Shown here in pieces: positions 20,358-29,431 of a stretch of 34,597 bases of DNA. How positions within the stretch are numbered: the first letter of the stretch is position 1; every line of letters starts with the position of its first letter. A program made the translations under genes and the position numbers. The stretch spans positions 1 to 34,597 of the forward strand of contig CAMRSV010000007.1 in assembly GCA_947053455.1 (NCBI GenBank), written 5' to 3'. Below the pieces are notes generated by a model that was given only the letters and a program-made list of their open reading frames with translations, was not told where the DNA came from and did not search any database. The DNA comes from an uncultured Alphaproteobacteria bacterium (lineage in GTDB: Bacteria > Pseudomonadota > Alphaproteobacteria > Rs-D84).

Positions 20358-20433
20358 TGGTGGAGCTGATGGGACTCAAACCCACGACCTCTACGATGCG
20401 AACGTAGCGCTCTATCAACTGAGCTACAACCCC
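20358..20433 (-). tRNA. tRNA-Ala(CGC)
   Basis: 76 nt with encoded CCA. Acceptor GGGGTTG/CAGCTCC includes the G3-U70 wobble pair that identifies alanine tRNAs. Anticodon stem CTACG/CGTAG with loop TTCGCAT, anticodon CGC reading GCG. Confidence 0.94.
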
Positions 20434-20440
20434 AAAACCC

Positions 20441-20527
20441 TGGTGCGGATAAGAAGACTCGAACTTCCAAGGTATTGCTACCACTAGTACCTGAAACTAG
20501 CGCGTCTACCAATTCCGCCATATCCGC
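20441..20527 (-). tRNA. tRNA-Leu(CAG)
   Basis: 87 nt with encoded CCA. Acceptor GCGGATA/TATCCGC. Anticodon stem CTAGT/ACTAG with loop TTCAGGT, anticodon CAG. Long variable arm. First in its transcript, 7 nt before tRNA-Ala. Confidence 0.94.
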
Positions 20528-20547
20528 ACGACGTTAAAGCAATGTGA

Positions 20548-20576
20548 ATAATAACGCAATTGTTTCCCGTTTGCAA
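20548..20576 (-). promoter_or_regulatory. Promoter of the Leu(CAG)-Ala(CGC) transcript
   Basis: Minus strand: TTGCAA (20571-20576), 17-bp spacer, TATTAT (20548-20553). Confidence 0.7.
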
Positions 20577-20618
20577 CAAGAAAAATTATGCCGCCGCCAT
20601 TTTTCCAACTACACATCA

Positions 20619-21554
20619 TCACAGCAGATAATCCGCATTTTTCGCAGCGACAGCGGCATAAAGACCTTCATATCCACGGATATATGACAACTCGAACAAA
20701 CCGTCGACATCAAATTTCATCATTGCTTGAAATACCGCTTGTTCAGTTGAAACAAGGCCATGTCGTATCATAATGCGGCGTACGCGTTCAAACGCGTCAT
20801 AAAATTCACGCGCCCGCTTTGTCGGAACAATAAAAGCGCCCGCCGGAACATCATAGTCTGCATTTATCATGGCAATGTCTGTCAAATCTTGACGCGCCAA
20901 ACTCTGCGCCGTCGCATCTGGAATCGGCCCCTTGACCCACCGATATATATCATAAACGAAGCGTGGAACAAAATGCGGACGTGAACGCCCCAACGTCGGT
21001 GCGATTGCAATTCGTGCCCGTTTCGGTTTTGCCGCAATAGCCCCCCCCCAGTCACGCCATATGCCAGAATACATTTCATTAAACGCGCCCGCATCAATCC
21101 ACATAAAATAATCTGATTTGTATTTGTTGTGCGCCGCAGCCCATTCAATAACAGCCGGCTTTGCCGCAATCAGCGTCATATAATTTAACCACTGAATTGG
21201 TGTTTTGTGGCGCAACAAAAAACCAACATTCCCACGCATTGATTCCAATATTTTAAGCCACGCATCCCGTTCCGAATAATGTGGCAGATCTGAAAATTTC
21301 ATAACACGCATGCTTATCTTTTTAGACAGCCCGCAATCACGCAAATATTGCGCGGTCTGCTCGTCACACCAAAGTGCCACGCGTTCAAACGTTTCAACCA
21401 TTTTTCGTAACGACGGCAAATAAAAATCTTCAAACTTTCTATCCATACGTTTCAATGCGTCTAGATTTCCAGCATCCGGCAACTTAAATAACATTGTGCA
21501 AAATGTTATATCTCTGCGTTTTTTATCATATGTTATTGCGGAATTTAATGCCAT
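20619..21554 (-). CDS. HtrL/YibB/WlaTC-like glycosyltransferase-type protein
   Basis: 311 aa, no signal peptide or TM helix, so cytoplasmic. The central motif DYFMWIDAGAF (residues 148-158) matches the acidic metal/nucleotide-sugar site of the HtrL/YibB family, which otherwise shows Y-F-V-W-I-D. Upstream is LLRHKTPIQWLNYMTLIAAKP; downstream are FIVPTKRAREFYDAFERV and STEQAVFQAM (T-E-Q pattern typical of GT-A folds). It may add a sugar to a surface glycan or LPS. AAGGGGG precedes the ATG at 21554, with a promoter at 21583-21611. It is monocistronic and divergent from the 865-aa exported protein. Substrate unknown; the family call is by motif only. Confidence 0.6.
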   Translation of the reverse strand: MALNSAITYDKKRRDITFCTMLFKLPDAGNLDALKRMDRKFEDFYLPSLRKMVETFERVALWCDEQTAQYLRDCGLSKKISMRVMKFSDLPHYSERDAWLKILESMRGNVGFLLRHKTPIQWLNYMTLIAAKPAVIEWAAAHNKYKSDYFMWIDAGAFNEMYSGIWRDWGGAIAAKPKRARIAIAPTLGRSRPHFVPRFVYDIYRWVKGPIPDATAQSLARQDLTDIAMINADYDVPAGAFIVPTKRAREFYDAFERVRRIMIRHGLVSTEQAVFQAMMKFDVDGLFELSYIRGYEGLYAAVAAKNADYLL

Positions 21555-21582
21555 ATTTGCCCCCTTTGGACAGGTTTATAAA

Positions 21583-21611
21583 ATTATGAATAAATGTGAA
21601 CTAAATAACAA
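21583..21611 (-). promoter_or_regulatory. Promoter of the glycosyltransferase-like gene
   Basis: Minus strand: TTGTTA (21606-21611), 17-bp spacer, CATAAT (21583-21588). Confidence 0.5.
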
Positions 21612-21655
21612 GAAAAATATTATTGCCCACAAGTGTCGTGGCGTTTAGATTTCGC

Positions 21656-21685
21656 TTGCCCTAAAATTCGCAATTTTGCTAATAT
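21656..21685 (+). promoter_or_regulatory. Promoter of the 865-aa exported protein; start almost at the ATG
   Basis: TTGCCC (21656-21661), 18-bp spacer, TAATAT (21680-21685). The ATG at 21696 begins only 10 nt after the -10, so the 5' UTR would be about 3-4 nt. Confidence 0.5.
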
Positions 21686-21695
21686 TTTATCAGAG

Positions 21696-24293
21696 ATGAA
21701 AAAGATTCTGAATTTTACCTTGATTTTCGGCCTCTGCATGGGCGGGGCAAATGCTGCCATACGCGACGGCAACACTGTGGCACGCCAAAATTCCGCGGGC
21801 AGCACACAACAACGCATATCAACAACCGTAAAAACAGAACGCGCCGCACGTACAGCATTGGTTCCAAACGCACAAAATGTCACGCAGCGCGGCGCAACAC
21901 AAACGACAACTTCACGTGCCGCAACCGCTACAGCGGCACGCAGCGCCAAACAGACCGCGGCGCAACGTGGAACGGTGCAAACATCCACATCAACACGTTC
22001 CGCACGCGCGGCAAATGCGCCAACCCAACGAACCGCAACGCCAACCGTTGCCGCACGTGCTGCAACCACCACATCAACCACACAAACCCGCACCGGCACA
22101 GAATACGAACAATGCAAAAGCGCATACTTTGCATGCATGGATCAATTTTGCCAATTAAAAAGCGACGACTATCGCAGGTGTTCTTGTAATGACCGCGTAT
22201 TAGAACTGGCCAAAACGCGCGAGGCAATAAAACAGGCCGGGGAACAGTTAACTGTATTTACAGAAAATCTGGATGTTGTTGGAATGACCGCCGCCCAGGC
22301 CGAGGCAATGCGCACCGCGTCAGAGGGTGAAAATGCACTTACGTCAGACACATCTACGTCAAAAGCCCTGTTGCAGGCGATTATGAACTCAATCCGTGGC
22401 GGTGACACGTCGGTCAGCGGCAAGTTTTCGGGTCTAAACAGTATAAACCTTGCGTTTGATACAACGAGCATATTTGGGGCATCTGATTCGGGTCAAACGC
22501 TTGCTACATATAACGGACAAAGCCTGTATACCGCTGTATACCCACAATGCCGCGATGCGGTAAAATCAGACTGTAACGATGCATCATTACAACGTGCGGT
22601 TACAGCATACCTGATGGCAATAGAACAAGATTGCAACACCGTTCAAACCGCATTGGCAGAAAAGCAAAAACAAATGAAATCCGCCATCCGCGAAGGCAGT
22701 GCAATGTTAGATTTGGCGCGCGTGGAAAACCGTAAAAATCATAATTCTGATAATATCGCGCAATGCATAAATAATGTTGAAAGCGCAATTTTAAGTGAAG
22801 AAGTATGTGGCGCAGGATATCATAAATGCCTGGACAACGGGCAATACATAGACGTAGACACCGGTGCACCAATCGCAGGTGTTGTAAAGTTCTATGAATT
22901 GGAAAATCTGCTAAAGTTTGCCGATGGGGTTGATGCCGCAGATCAGAAACTGTCCCAAAACCCCAATAATCGTATATTCGTGCAAAATTTTGAAAATCGT
23001 GTCAAAAAATTCGCCCAGCCTGCATTGGACAAGTGCACAGAGCAGTCTGACATTGTATGGACCGAATACTTGGATCGAGCAATGCTGGACATATTTTATG
23101 CCCAGAAAGCCAAGGTTGCGGAAATAAAGCAGGGCTGTTTTGATTTCGTTTCAATGTGCTATATGAATGGTGAGAAGGCATTAACAGATGCAATGAAAGA
23201 ATTGACTGGCAACAACGGAATTGTACTGCAGCCGAACAAGATTACCCTAGAAGCGCAGATGTGCAAAGATTACGTTGAATCTTGCGACAATATGTTCGAA
23301 GGTAATATCATTGCCGACTATATCCAAGAACGCCAACAGACAGATACAGTTGCCGCATGTTACGCAGTTGCAAAGCAATGTTTTGACAAATTCGGCGGCA
23401 CCGGGTATCAGAATTTCTATTACCCATATAGTGGATTATTTACAAAGGGACAGGCGGCCGACTGGTTTACACTATATAAATACAGCAACAACGGCCAAAC
23501 CAAGGAATATGTATCACAATGCGCAAAACAATTAACGCAAATTGACGCCTGTAACAACGACGAAATAATAGAGCAGGCCTTTGGCGGGTTTGATAAAATG
23601 AAGACGATACCAGGCACATCTACCAATACACTAGTTTACTATTATGATGAAGATGGCAAAGAAGAACGTTACGGTTTATTAAATCCCAACGACACAGGAA
23701 AAAAACAATTACGGCACAGGCTGTTGCGTTCAAGTGGCGCCGCGACCGAAGTATACAATCAGATTGTTGATACACTGACAGTACAATGTCTTAATCTGCA
23801 AGGACGTTTTGTAGAAATACAAAGCGTTAGAGATAACGCATACAATTTGACAACCGACTTATGCATATCTAATTTTGAACAATCACAAGAATATTCAAAC
23901 AAATTACAAAATCTAATGACAATATATGGAATAACCAAAAACGAAAATATGTGTCCACGTGACTATTCACTGGGTGTGGATACATTGTCATGGGGGGCAT
24001 GCTTGTGCTGGGAAAATGGCGGCCGCCGCAGTAAAGATGGCCATAGCGCAATGTGCGTTGCGACACTTCCAACACTGGCCCCCCCCCAGAACAAAGAATG
24101 CCCAGATTCAATCGATTACAAAAATCTAAATGGACACCAACCGGACAACTGGTGTACCCAAAAGCTGTTGTTGTCAACCGATAATCGCGTTTGCCCGATT
24201 GGAGGCCGGCTGTCTGATAAGGGCGAGTGTACAGCAATAATTGGTGATGTACCAATACTATTGGAGCAATTACCCGAGGCAATAACCAAATAA
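21696..24293 (+). CDS. Large exported Cys-rich protein of unknown function
   Basis: 865 aa. The start at 21696 gives the signal peptide MKKILNFTLIFGLCMGGANA; a GTG upstream in frame adds residues unlike a signal and lies before the promoter. About 25-135 is a low-complexity Thr/Arg/Ala/Gln linker. The remainder is a helical Cys-rich body with regularly spaced pairs (EQCKSAYFACMDQFC, RRCSCND, GCFDFVSMCYM, ACYAVAKQCFD) and a C-terminal Cys segment (LSWGACLCWENGGRR, CVATLP, RVCPIGGRL, GECTAI). The repeated C-x(3)-C pairs within helices suggest disulfide-locked helical hairpins. Probably periplasmic or outer-membrane associated. No Shine-Dalgarno is seen; it may be translated as a leaderless message. 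No family recognised. Confidence 0.8.
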   Translation: MKKILNFTLIFGLCMGGANAAIRDGNTVARQNSAGSTQQRISTTVKTERAARTALVPNAQNVTQRGATQTTTSRAATATAARSAKQTAAQRGTVQTSTSTRSARAANAPTQRTATPTVAARAATTTSTTQTRTGTEYEQCKSAYFACMDQFCQLKSDDYRRCSCNDRVLELAKTREAIKQAGEQLTVFTENLDVVGMTAAQAEAMRTASEGENALTSDTSTSKALLQAIMNSIRGGDTSVSGKFSGLNSINLAFDTTSIFGASDSGQTLATYNGQSLYTAVYPQCRDAVKSDCNDASLQRAVTAYLMAIEQDCNTVQTALAEKQKQMKSAIREGSAMLDLARVENRKNHNSDNIAQCINNVESAILSEEVCGAGYHKCLDNGQYIDVDTGAPIAGVVKFYELENLLKFADGVDAADQKLSQNPNNRIFVQNFENRVKKFAQPALDKCTEQSDIVWTEYLDRAMLDIFYAQKAKVAEIKQGCFDFVSMCYMNGEKALTDAMKELTGNNGIVLQPNKITLEAQMCKDYVESCDNMFEGNIIADYIQERQQTDTVAACYAVAKQCFDKFGGTGYQNFYYPYSGLFTKGQAADWFTLYKYSNNGQTKEYVSQCAKQLTQIDACNNDEIIEQAFGGFDKMKTIPGTSTNTLVYYYDEDGKEERYGLLNPNDTGKKQLRHRLLRSSGAATEVYNQIVDTLTVQCLNLQGRFVEIQSVRDNAYNLTTDLCISNFEQSQEYSNKLQNLMTIYGITKNENMCPRDYSLGVDTLSWGACLCWENGGRRSKDGHSAMCVATLPTLAPPQNKECPDSIDYKNLNGHQPDNWCTQKLLLSTDNRVCPIGGRLSDKGECTAIIGDVPILLEQLPEAITK

Positions 24294-24313
24294 GCATTAT
24301 TTGCAAAATGATT

Positions 24314-24349
24314 AAAAACATCGGGTAAAATCATTTACCCGATGTTTTT
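24314..24349. terminator. Symmetric terminator between the exported protein gene and lpxB
   Basis: AAAAACATCGGGTAAA pairs with TTTACCCGATGTTTTT around ATCA, a 16-bp stem with T-runs on both strands. Confidence 0.93.
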
Positions 24350-24374
24350 TACGACTGTTACGGTCAAGCTTTTA

Positions 24375-25526
24375 TTACATATCGCGACACCGCGCATCCG
24401 AACGCACACCGTCCGCAATCAACTGCGCCGGGGCACCATCGGGTCGACGCCACAATTTATCTGCCGCGGACAATTCCTTTATCATTTTTTCACGAACCGT
24501 CGGCACGGTCAGGCGTCCAAACGCGAATATTACATTGTCGCACCGGGCGTCTGAACCCAAAAATTCCGGGTAAACCCCACGGTTTAACAATATGTTAACC
24601 AATGACACCCAACGTATGCGTATGACCTGGCGAACCAGCCAAGTTGTTACCGGGTTCATTTTATAAATTACAATCGCCGGTATATGCATCATCGCCAATT
24701 CTGCCGAAACAGTCCCGCTGGCGACAATTGCAACAAAGGTGTTAGAGTATAATTCATAACGCGCAGACGACGGTACCAGGGTGGGGCGCACATCCCATTT
24801 TTTAGTTTCACGCCGCACATAATCCGCCGTTGTTTCAACCGTCGGAATAACAAATTTATATGCGCCACCACTGCGCGACAATATCTGTGCAACACATCTA
24901 AATATCGGCATCAGACGCTTTACCTCTGACATGCGGCTGCCTGGGACAAGCGTAATCACCTTGTCACAAACTGGGTTGTCCGACTTATATTTGCCAATTA
25001 TACCATCCGCAATTGGGTGACCAACCGCAACAGTATCAAGGCCATACTTTGTGAAATAAGGAACCTCAAAATCAAAAAATGCATAAAGTTTATCGAATAT
25101 TTTGGCGTATTTTTTTGCGCGCCCCGGACGCCATGCCCAAACCTGTGGGGCGACAACATGGTGAAAACGCAAACCATGCGAAATAAGTTCACGACCTTGC
25201 TTTGACTTGCGAACCGCCTTTATAACACTTTTTGCAAAACCCGGCGCATCAATCGTTAAAACAACATCCGGCTTTTCATCAATTATTGCGCGCGCAGTCT
25301 GGGTAATACGGTGCGTCAATGTACGTGCGTGCATCAAAACCTCAACCACACCCATAACCGCCAAATCAGACATGGGAAACAAAGATTTAAGCCCCGCCGC
25401 AATCATGTTTTCGCCGCCAATACCGATAAAATCCGCATCCGGCATTTGGGACATTATGCGCGCCCCAAGCACATCGCCGGATACTTCGCCGGCAATGACA
25501 AAGACCTTTAATCTTTTATTCCGCAT
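24375..25526 (-). CDS. lpxB: Lipid-A-disaccharide synthase
   Basis: 383 aa from the ATG at 25526 (MRNKRLKVFVIAGEVSGD), which overlaps the 3' end of lpxA by 11 nt; the longer frame into lpxA is not needed, as LpxB proteins are about 380 aa. Signatures: AGEVSGD near the N-terminus, GIGGENM, VLTIDAPGF, VAPQVWAWRPGRAKK, LVPGSRMSEVKRL, IVASGTVSAELAM. It joins UDP-2,3-diacyl-GlcN and lipid X to form the lipid A disaccharide at the inner membrane. It is directly after lpxA in the same operon; lpxD, fabZ and lpxI/H are not in the window. Confidence 0.95.
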   Translation of the reverse strand: MRNKRLKVFVIAGEVSGDVLGARIMSQMPDADFIGIGGENMIAAGLKSLFPMSDLAVMGVVEVLMHARTLTHRITQTARAIIDEKPDVVLTIDAPGFAKSVIKAVRKSKQGRELISHGLRFHHVVAPQVWAWRPGRAKKYAKIFDKLYAFFDFEVPYFTKYGLDTVAVGHPIADGIIGKYKSDNPVCDKVITLVPGSRMSEVKRLMPIFRCVAQILSRSGGAYKFVIPTVETTADYVRRETKKWDVRPTLVPSSARYELYSNTFVAIVASGTVSAELAMMHIPAIVIYKMNPVTTWLVRQVIRIRWVSLVNILLNRGVYPEFLGSDARCDNVIFAFGRLTVPTVREKMIKELSAADKLWRRPDGAPAQLIADGVRSDARCRDM

Positions 25527-26313
25527 TGCAGGATGTTCCAATACCGCGTTTTGAACGATTTTCAATAAAATCAATTGCATCCATCGCGTATTTGTTGTTT
25601 TTTACTTCCTTGCGAACCTTGGCCAGGCGTTCCGCCACCGTGCCCTCGGTTCCGCGAAATACGGCGGAATAAACTGCATGAATTGCGTGCATATCATCGT
25701 TTGTAAATCCGTGACGCATCAATCCGACACGGTTAATTGTACGATATGTCGCACGGGCACCATCATATATAGCATACGGTAAGACATCGTTTCCAACCCC
25801 AGACATACCGCCAATAAATGCGTTACGACCGATACGCGCAAACTGCAACACCATAACGCCGCCCGATAATATTGCAAAATCTTCAACCTCTACATGACCG
25901 GCAACCTGAACCAGGTTGGACATAACCACGCTGTTGCCAATTTTGCAATCGTGCCCGACGTGCGCATTGACCATAATCTGACAATCATCACCAATTACCG
26001 TACCATCTGACGCAGGCGTTCCAGAATGAATCGTAACATATTCGCGAATTTTACAACGTTTGCCAATGCGCAGACCAGTCATGGCCGCCTCGTCCTGCCA
26101 TTTTAAATCTTGGCTCATTACGCCAAGAACCGCGAACGGGTAAACAATGGAATCATCACCGATTGATGTCTTGCCATCTATTACAACATTTGAAATCAAT
26201 TCAACGCGATCGCCCAATACTACGTTTGGCCCGACAATGCAAAACGGACCGATTTTACAATCGGCGCCCAGTTTTGCGCCTTCATGAATAACTGCGGTTG
26301 GATGTATAGTCAT
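25516..26313 (-). CDS. lpxA: UDP-N-acetylglucosamine acyltransferase
   Basis: 265 aa (E. coli 262). The left-handed beta-helix is built from hexapeptide repeats: IHPTAVIHEGAKLGADCKIG, then VVLGDRVELISNVVIDG, IGDDSIVYPFAVLG. The catalytic His is in NAHVGHDCKIG (H121, equivalent to E. coli H125). A helical C-terminal domain follows. It transfers a 3-hydroxyacyl chain to UDP-GlcNAc, the first step of lipid A synthesis. AAAGGCG precedes the ATG; a TATAAT at 26355-26360 (minus strand) is a likely -10. It is the first gene of lpxA-lpxB. Confidence 0.96.
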   Translation of the reverse strand: MTIHPTAVIHEGAKLGADCKIGPFCIVGPNVVLGDRVELISNVVIDGKTSIGDDSIVYPFAVLGVMSQDLKWQDEAAMTGLRIGKRCKIREYVTIHSGTPASDGTVIGDDCQIMVNAHVGHDCKIGNSVVMSNLVQVAGHVEVEDFAILSGGVMVLQFARIGRNAFIGGMSGVGNDVLPYAIYDGARATYRTINRVGLMRHGFTNDDMHAIHAVYSAVFRGTEGTVAERLAKVRKEVKNNKYAMDAIDFIENRSKRGIGTSCNAE

Positions 26314-26394
26314 AATATATCGCCTTTTTATTTTACATATCCTGGCAATAATACATTATAACACCTAAAATTTGTATTAAATAAATATAACGAA

Positions 26395-27429
26395 TTATAA
26401 CAGAAAACGTCCGGCCTTTGCACACACACCATGGGCAAGTGTTGTCCAGCATATAATCCCAACAGCCGTAATTACCGGCATTATTGTTACAACCCCGAAC
26501 GCGCACAACAGTGCCGCCCAAACCATTTTATCCAATTTTGCAGGAACCCTTTCCGCATGCCATATAGACATAGCAAACATTGCGAATAAAATCACAACCG
26601 TTCCCAGAAATACCGGCACGGATTCAGTCATCAAAAACAGCGCAGCACACAACGCCGCCAGAAAACGCGTCATCCATTTTAATTTTATATATGCAGACTG
26701 GTGTATCCGTCCTTTGGGCTTTATATTTCGCAAAGCCAGTGTCGCCGCAACCAATGCGCCGCAAATTAGCAATGCCACCATATGAATCAGCGTTAAATTA
26801 CCCAACTGACCAAACCGGAAAAATTCCGGCTGCATCAATAATATTGTTACCACCGCCAATATAATTATGCTTGTCGTTAAAATAGCGCCAACATCACGCC
26901 GCATTGCGCGTCCAATCAACGCACCGCATAGTACCGCCGACGCCTGCAGCAAAAAGCCGAAAAAATTCGGTGCACCAAACAGTCCCGCAAAAACCGCGAC
27001 CAACGCCACAAATCCCAAACGCATCGCACGCGGATGGCGGCGGAATCGTTCAGGGACACATTCCGGCATCGGTTTATTGATTGTGCGCAAACCACGAACA
27101 ATTAGCGCCGACAGCACAAATAAAATAACGGCAATCGCATACGGCAGCAACGATACACCATCACGCAAAACACCGTAATTGCCCCCCATTACAATCACCC
27201 AACCAAAAACCATGACATAAAATATCAATGAATAATTAAACAACGCGTTTTTCTGATTGCCGAGTCCCGGCCAAACCGTTTGATTTTCAATAAAATATGC
27301 CCCACAGGCATAAACCAACCAAAACAACGGCAACATTAAAAGCCCAACCCAAAAGAACATTGGCGCCGCCAATGCCGCGTTATTAAACGCACTGACCGCA
27401 CTTTGAACAATAATCGCATCATTAAACAT
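26395..27429 (-). CDS. Polytopic inner-membrane protein of unknown function
   Basis: 344 aa from the ATG at 27429 (MFNDAIIVQSAVSAFNN), chosen because AAAAGGCAAG lies upstream and the longer frame collides with the divergent methyltransferase. About nine to ten hydrophobic helices (e.g. PMFFWVGLLMLPLFWLVYAC, ALFNYSLIFYVMVFGWVIVM, AGLFGAPNFFGFLLQASAVL, TRFLAALCAALFLMTESVPV) with short basic loops. No cofactor-binding or transport motif was recognised. The gene lies between lpxA and the divergent methyltransferase, and its 3' end is 81 nt from lpxA. Confidence 0.8.
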   Translation of the reverse strand: MFNDAIIVQSAVSAFNNAALAAPMFFWVGLLMLPLFWLVYACGAYFIENQTVWPGLGNQKNALFNYSLIFYVMVFGWVIVMGGNYGVLRDGVSLLPYAIAVILFVLSALIVRGLRTINKPMPECVPERFRRHPRAMRLGFVALVAVFAGLFGAPNFFGFLLQASAVLCGALIGRAMRRDVGAILTTSIIILAVVTILLMQPEFFRFGQLGNLTLIHMVALLICGALVAATLALRNIKPKGRIHQSAYIKLKWMTRFLAALCAALFLMTESVPVFLGTVVILFAMFAMSIWHAERVPAKLDKMVWAALLCAFGVVTIMPVITAVGIICWTTLAHGVCAKAGRFLL

Positions 27430-27433
27430 AAAC

Positions 27434-27461
27434 TTGCCTTTTGATTTTGTTGAATTATTAT
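27434..27461 (+). promoter_or_regulatory. Promoter of the methyltransferase operon; transcript nearly leaderless
   Basis: TTGCCT (27434-27439), 16-bp spacer, TATTAT (27456-27461). The ATG at 27470 starts 9 nt after the -10, leaving about 2 nt of 5' UTR. Confidence 0.5.
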
Positions 27462-27469
27462 ATATTGGT

Positions 27470-28153
27470 ATGACCGAAAAACAAGAAATTTTTACCTTGA
27501 TGGATGGGCGCATTAAAATGCGGCGCGGCCGATATAATCCTACATCCGACGCGGTATGGCTGGCGTCATTTATATCAAGCACCCCAAAAACTATTTTAGA
27601 TGTTGGAATCGGAACAGGCGCCGTCGCACTATGCGCGTCGGTGCGCAACCCATCGGCGCAAATAACTGGAATTGACGTGTCAAGCGAAATGCTGACCGAG
27701 TGCGCGTCAAACGCGGCGCTAAATGGAATCAATATAGAACTGATTCTGGGCGACATATTAAACTGGAAAACCGACCGGACATTCGACCTGGTAATGACAA
27801 ATCCGCCGTATTTCAAGGGCTCGCCGGCGCATCATAACGCGCATCACAACGCAGATTTAGGCGCATGGACGGCTCGATGCGTCGCACGCGTACGGCCACG
27901 CGGTACATTTATTACAATTGTTGATGCGGCATGCACCGCAACCGTAATATCCGCAATGACGCACGCATGCGGTGATATTCAAATTTTTCCACTGTTTGGT
28001 GCAAAAAACACGGCGGAGCGCGTACTTATCGGCGGCCGCGTCGGTACCAAGGGCGGCAGCAAAATATATCAGGGGCTGTCCATGAATACCGACGCAATTT
28101 TACGTGACGGCTTGACTATTGATGCAATATTGGCTATGCTGGGGCAGTCATGA
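27470..28153 (+). CDS. TrmN6-like N6-adenine tRNA methyltransferase
   Basis: 227 aa from the ATG at 27470 (MTEKQEIFTLMDGRI). Class I Rossmann methyltransferase. SAM motif I is ILDVGIGTGAVAL (about 42-54), with GIDVSSEM as the acidic loop. The catalytic NPPYF (about residue 108) is the N6-adenine/amine type. The N-terminal DGRIKMRRGRYNPTSDAVWL fits the YfiC/TrmN6 group, which methylates A37 of tRNA-Val in E. coli. The gene overlaps the M23 peptidase gene (ATGA), so it leads a four-gene operon. No Shine-Dalgarno is present. Confidence 0.85.
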   Translation: MTEKQEIFTLMDGRIKMRRGRYNPTSDAVWLASFISSTPKTILDVGIGTGAVALCASVRNPSAQITGIDVSSEMLTECASNAALNGINIELILGDILNWKTDRTFDLVMTNPPYFKGSPAHHNAHHNADLGAWTARCVARVRPRGTFITIVDAACTATVISAMTHACGDIQIFPLFGAKNTAERVLIGGRVGTKGGSKIYQGLSMNTDAILRDGLTIDAILAMLGQS

Positions 28154-29427
28154 TTAACTTTATAACACGATATTTTACATCACTATGGGCGTTTATAACG
28201 TCGCCGGTTCGTGCGATATGGCGCATAATTGTGCGTTTTTTTCCGCCCCGCGAATTTACCGTAATGGACACCCCACGCGGCAATGTGTATACATTCCGGC
28301 AAAGTAGTTTTTGGCGTTTTACAAAATTCTGCGGCAAAATAGGGCTGATTATATGGGCGACATGGTCCACATATGTATTCGTATATCATCGCCCATTGCT
28401 GCAAAAGCGCACCCAGCAACTAGAAGAAGCACGCACCGCACATACCCGTCAAATGAGTGATTTACAAACCTATTTGAAAAAATACAATGATTTGACACGC
28501 GAACTGAATGTCATTGACGACAAGATATTAAATACGAAAAAATTGACCGACGCAGATCGCGAAAAATTAATGGATGGGCGTCTAAAAACATGGGGAGAGC
28601 TGGACTTCTTGCGGGCGCGGCTGACTGAAATGTTCACAAACGAAGATTATGCCCCGGAATACACGAAACTATCGGAACTGTCGGCGGAATATGAGCTGAC
28701 ACGTGCCGAAAACGAAGAATTAAAAAAACGCAACGCCCAAGTAATTGAAAACATGCAGTCTGTTGCGGATGCAGACACCCAGATTGTCGATTTAGTATCA
28801 AAAATGACGTCTGAAAAAACAGATGAATTGAAAGCAAACCTGAAAAGAATCAACAGTTCAATCGCCAGTCTGGGGTTAAGTCAAAATATACTGGTTAAGA
28901 ATGCCAATAAATATTCCAGCCCATTAGTCGGGGCGGCATTTAATCCGCTAGAGATAGACAAGGAAATGGATCCAAAATATCAAAAACTGGCGGACGCATT
29001 GGAATTGTGGCACGGGCTGGCAAAACTGAAATCAATTTTGCCGATTGGCGCACCGGTGGCGAAAATGCGTGTCACATCAAATTACGGAATGCGCAACGAC
29101 CCATTTAACGGAAAACCAAAAAAACACCGCGGCATTGATTTTGCCGGGAAAATAGGTACCGAACTTATGGCGGTTGCGCCGGGGCGCGTTGTATCCGCTG
29201 GCGAACGCGTCGGATATGGCACAACGGTTGAAATTGATCACGGACTCGGATTTTCAACATTGTACGCGCACTTGTCGCAAATAACGGTTTCGCGCGGCGA
29301 CTGGGTCAGACCCGGAACCGTCGTGGGACTGGGCGGTTCATCGGGTCGTTCAACCGGACCGCACCTTCATTATGAAATACGGTACAAGGGAACGCCGTTT
29401 GACCCAACAAAATTTGTAAAGGAATGA
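28150..29427 (+). CDS. M23-family (LytM) murein endopeptidase with N-terminal TM and coiled coil
   Basis: 425 aa. A basic N-terminus, then one TM helix at about 73-90 (GKIGLIIWATWSTYVFVYH), a coiled coil at about 95-240 (LLQKRTQQLEEARTAH and further heptads), and a C-terminal LytM domain at about 310-420. Zinc ligands visible: H326 and D330 in HRGIDFAG, and HLH at 405-407 in GPHLHYEIRYKG. It should cut peptidoglycan cross-links in the periplasm. It sits 4 nt before the bactofilin gene; in other alphaproteobacteria an M23 peptidase (LmdC) next to bactofilin works in cell shaping. The paired order here supports the same job. Confidence 0.93.
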   Translation: MINFITRYFTSLWAFITSPVRAIWRIIVRFFPPREFTVMDTPRGNVYTFRQSSFWRFTKFCGKIGLIIWATWSTYVFVYHRPLLQKRTQQLEEARTAHTRQMSDLQTYLKKYNDLTRELNVIDDKILNTKKLTDADREKLMDGRLKTWGELDFLRARLTEMFTNEDYAPEYTKLSELSAEYELTRAENEELKKRNAQVIENMQSVADADTQIVDLVSKMTSEKTDELKANLKRINSSIASLGLSQNILVKNANKYSSPLVGAAFNPLEIDKEMDPKYQKLADALELWHGLAKLKSILPIGAPVAKMRVTSNYGMRNDPFNGKPKKHRGIDFAGKIGTELMAVAPGRVVSAGERVGYGTTVEIDHGLGFSTLYAHLSQITVSRGDWVRPGTVVGLGGSSGRSTGPHLHYEIRYKGTPFDPTKFVKE

Positions 29428-29431
29428 TAAA

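Noticed and set aside
25527-25580. 18-residue N-terminal extension of LpxB into lpxA
   Set aside because: LpxB families start at the equivalent of MRNKRLKVFVIAGE; the extension is just lpxA sequence in another frame.
27430-27816. Long N-terminal extension of the 344-aa membrane protein
   Set aside because: It is antisense to the methyltransferase, has no hydrophobic helices, and a good ribosome-binding site marks the ATG at 27429.
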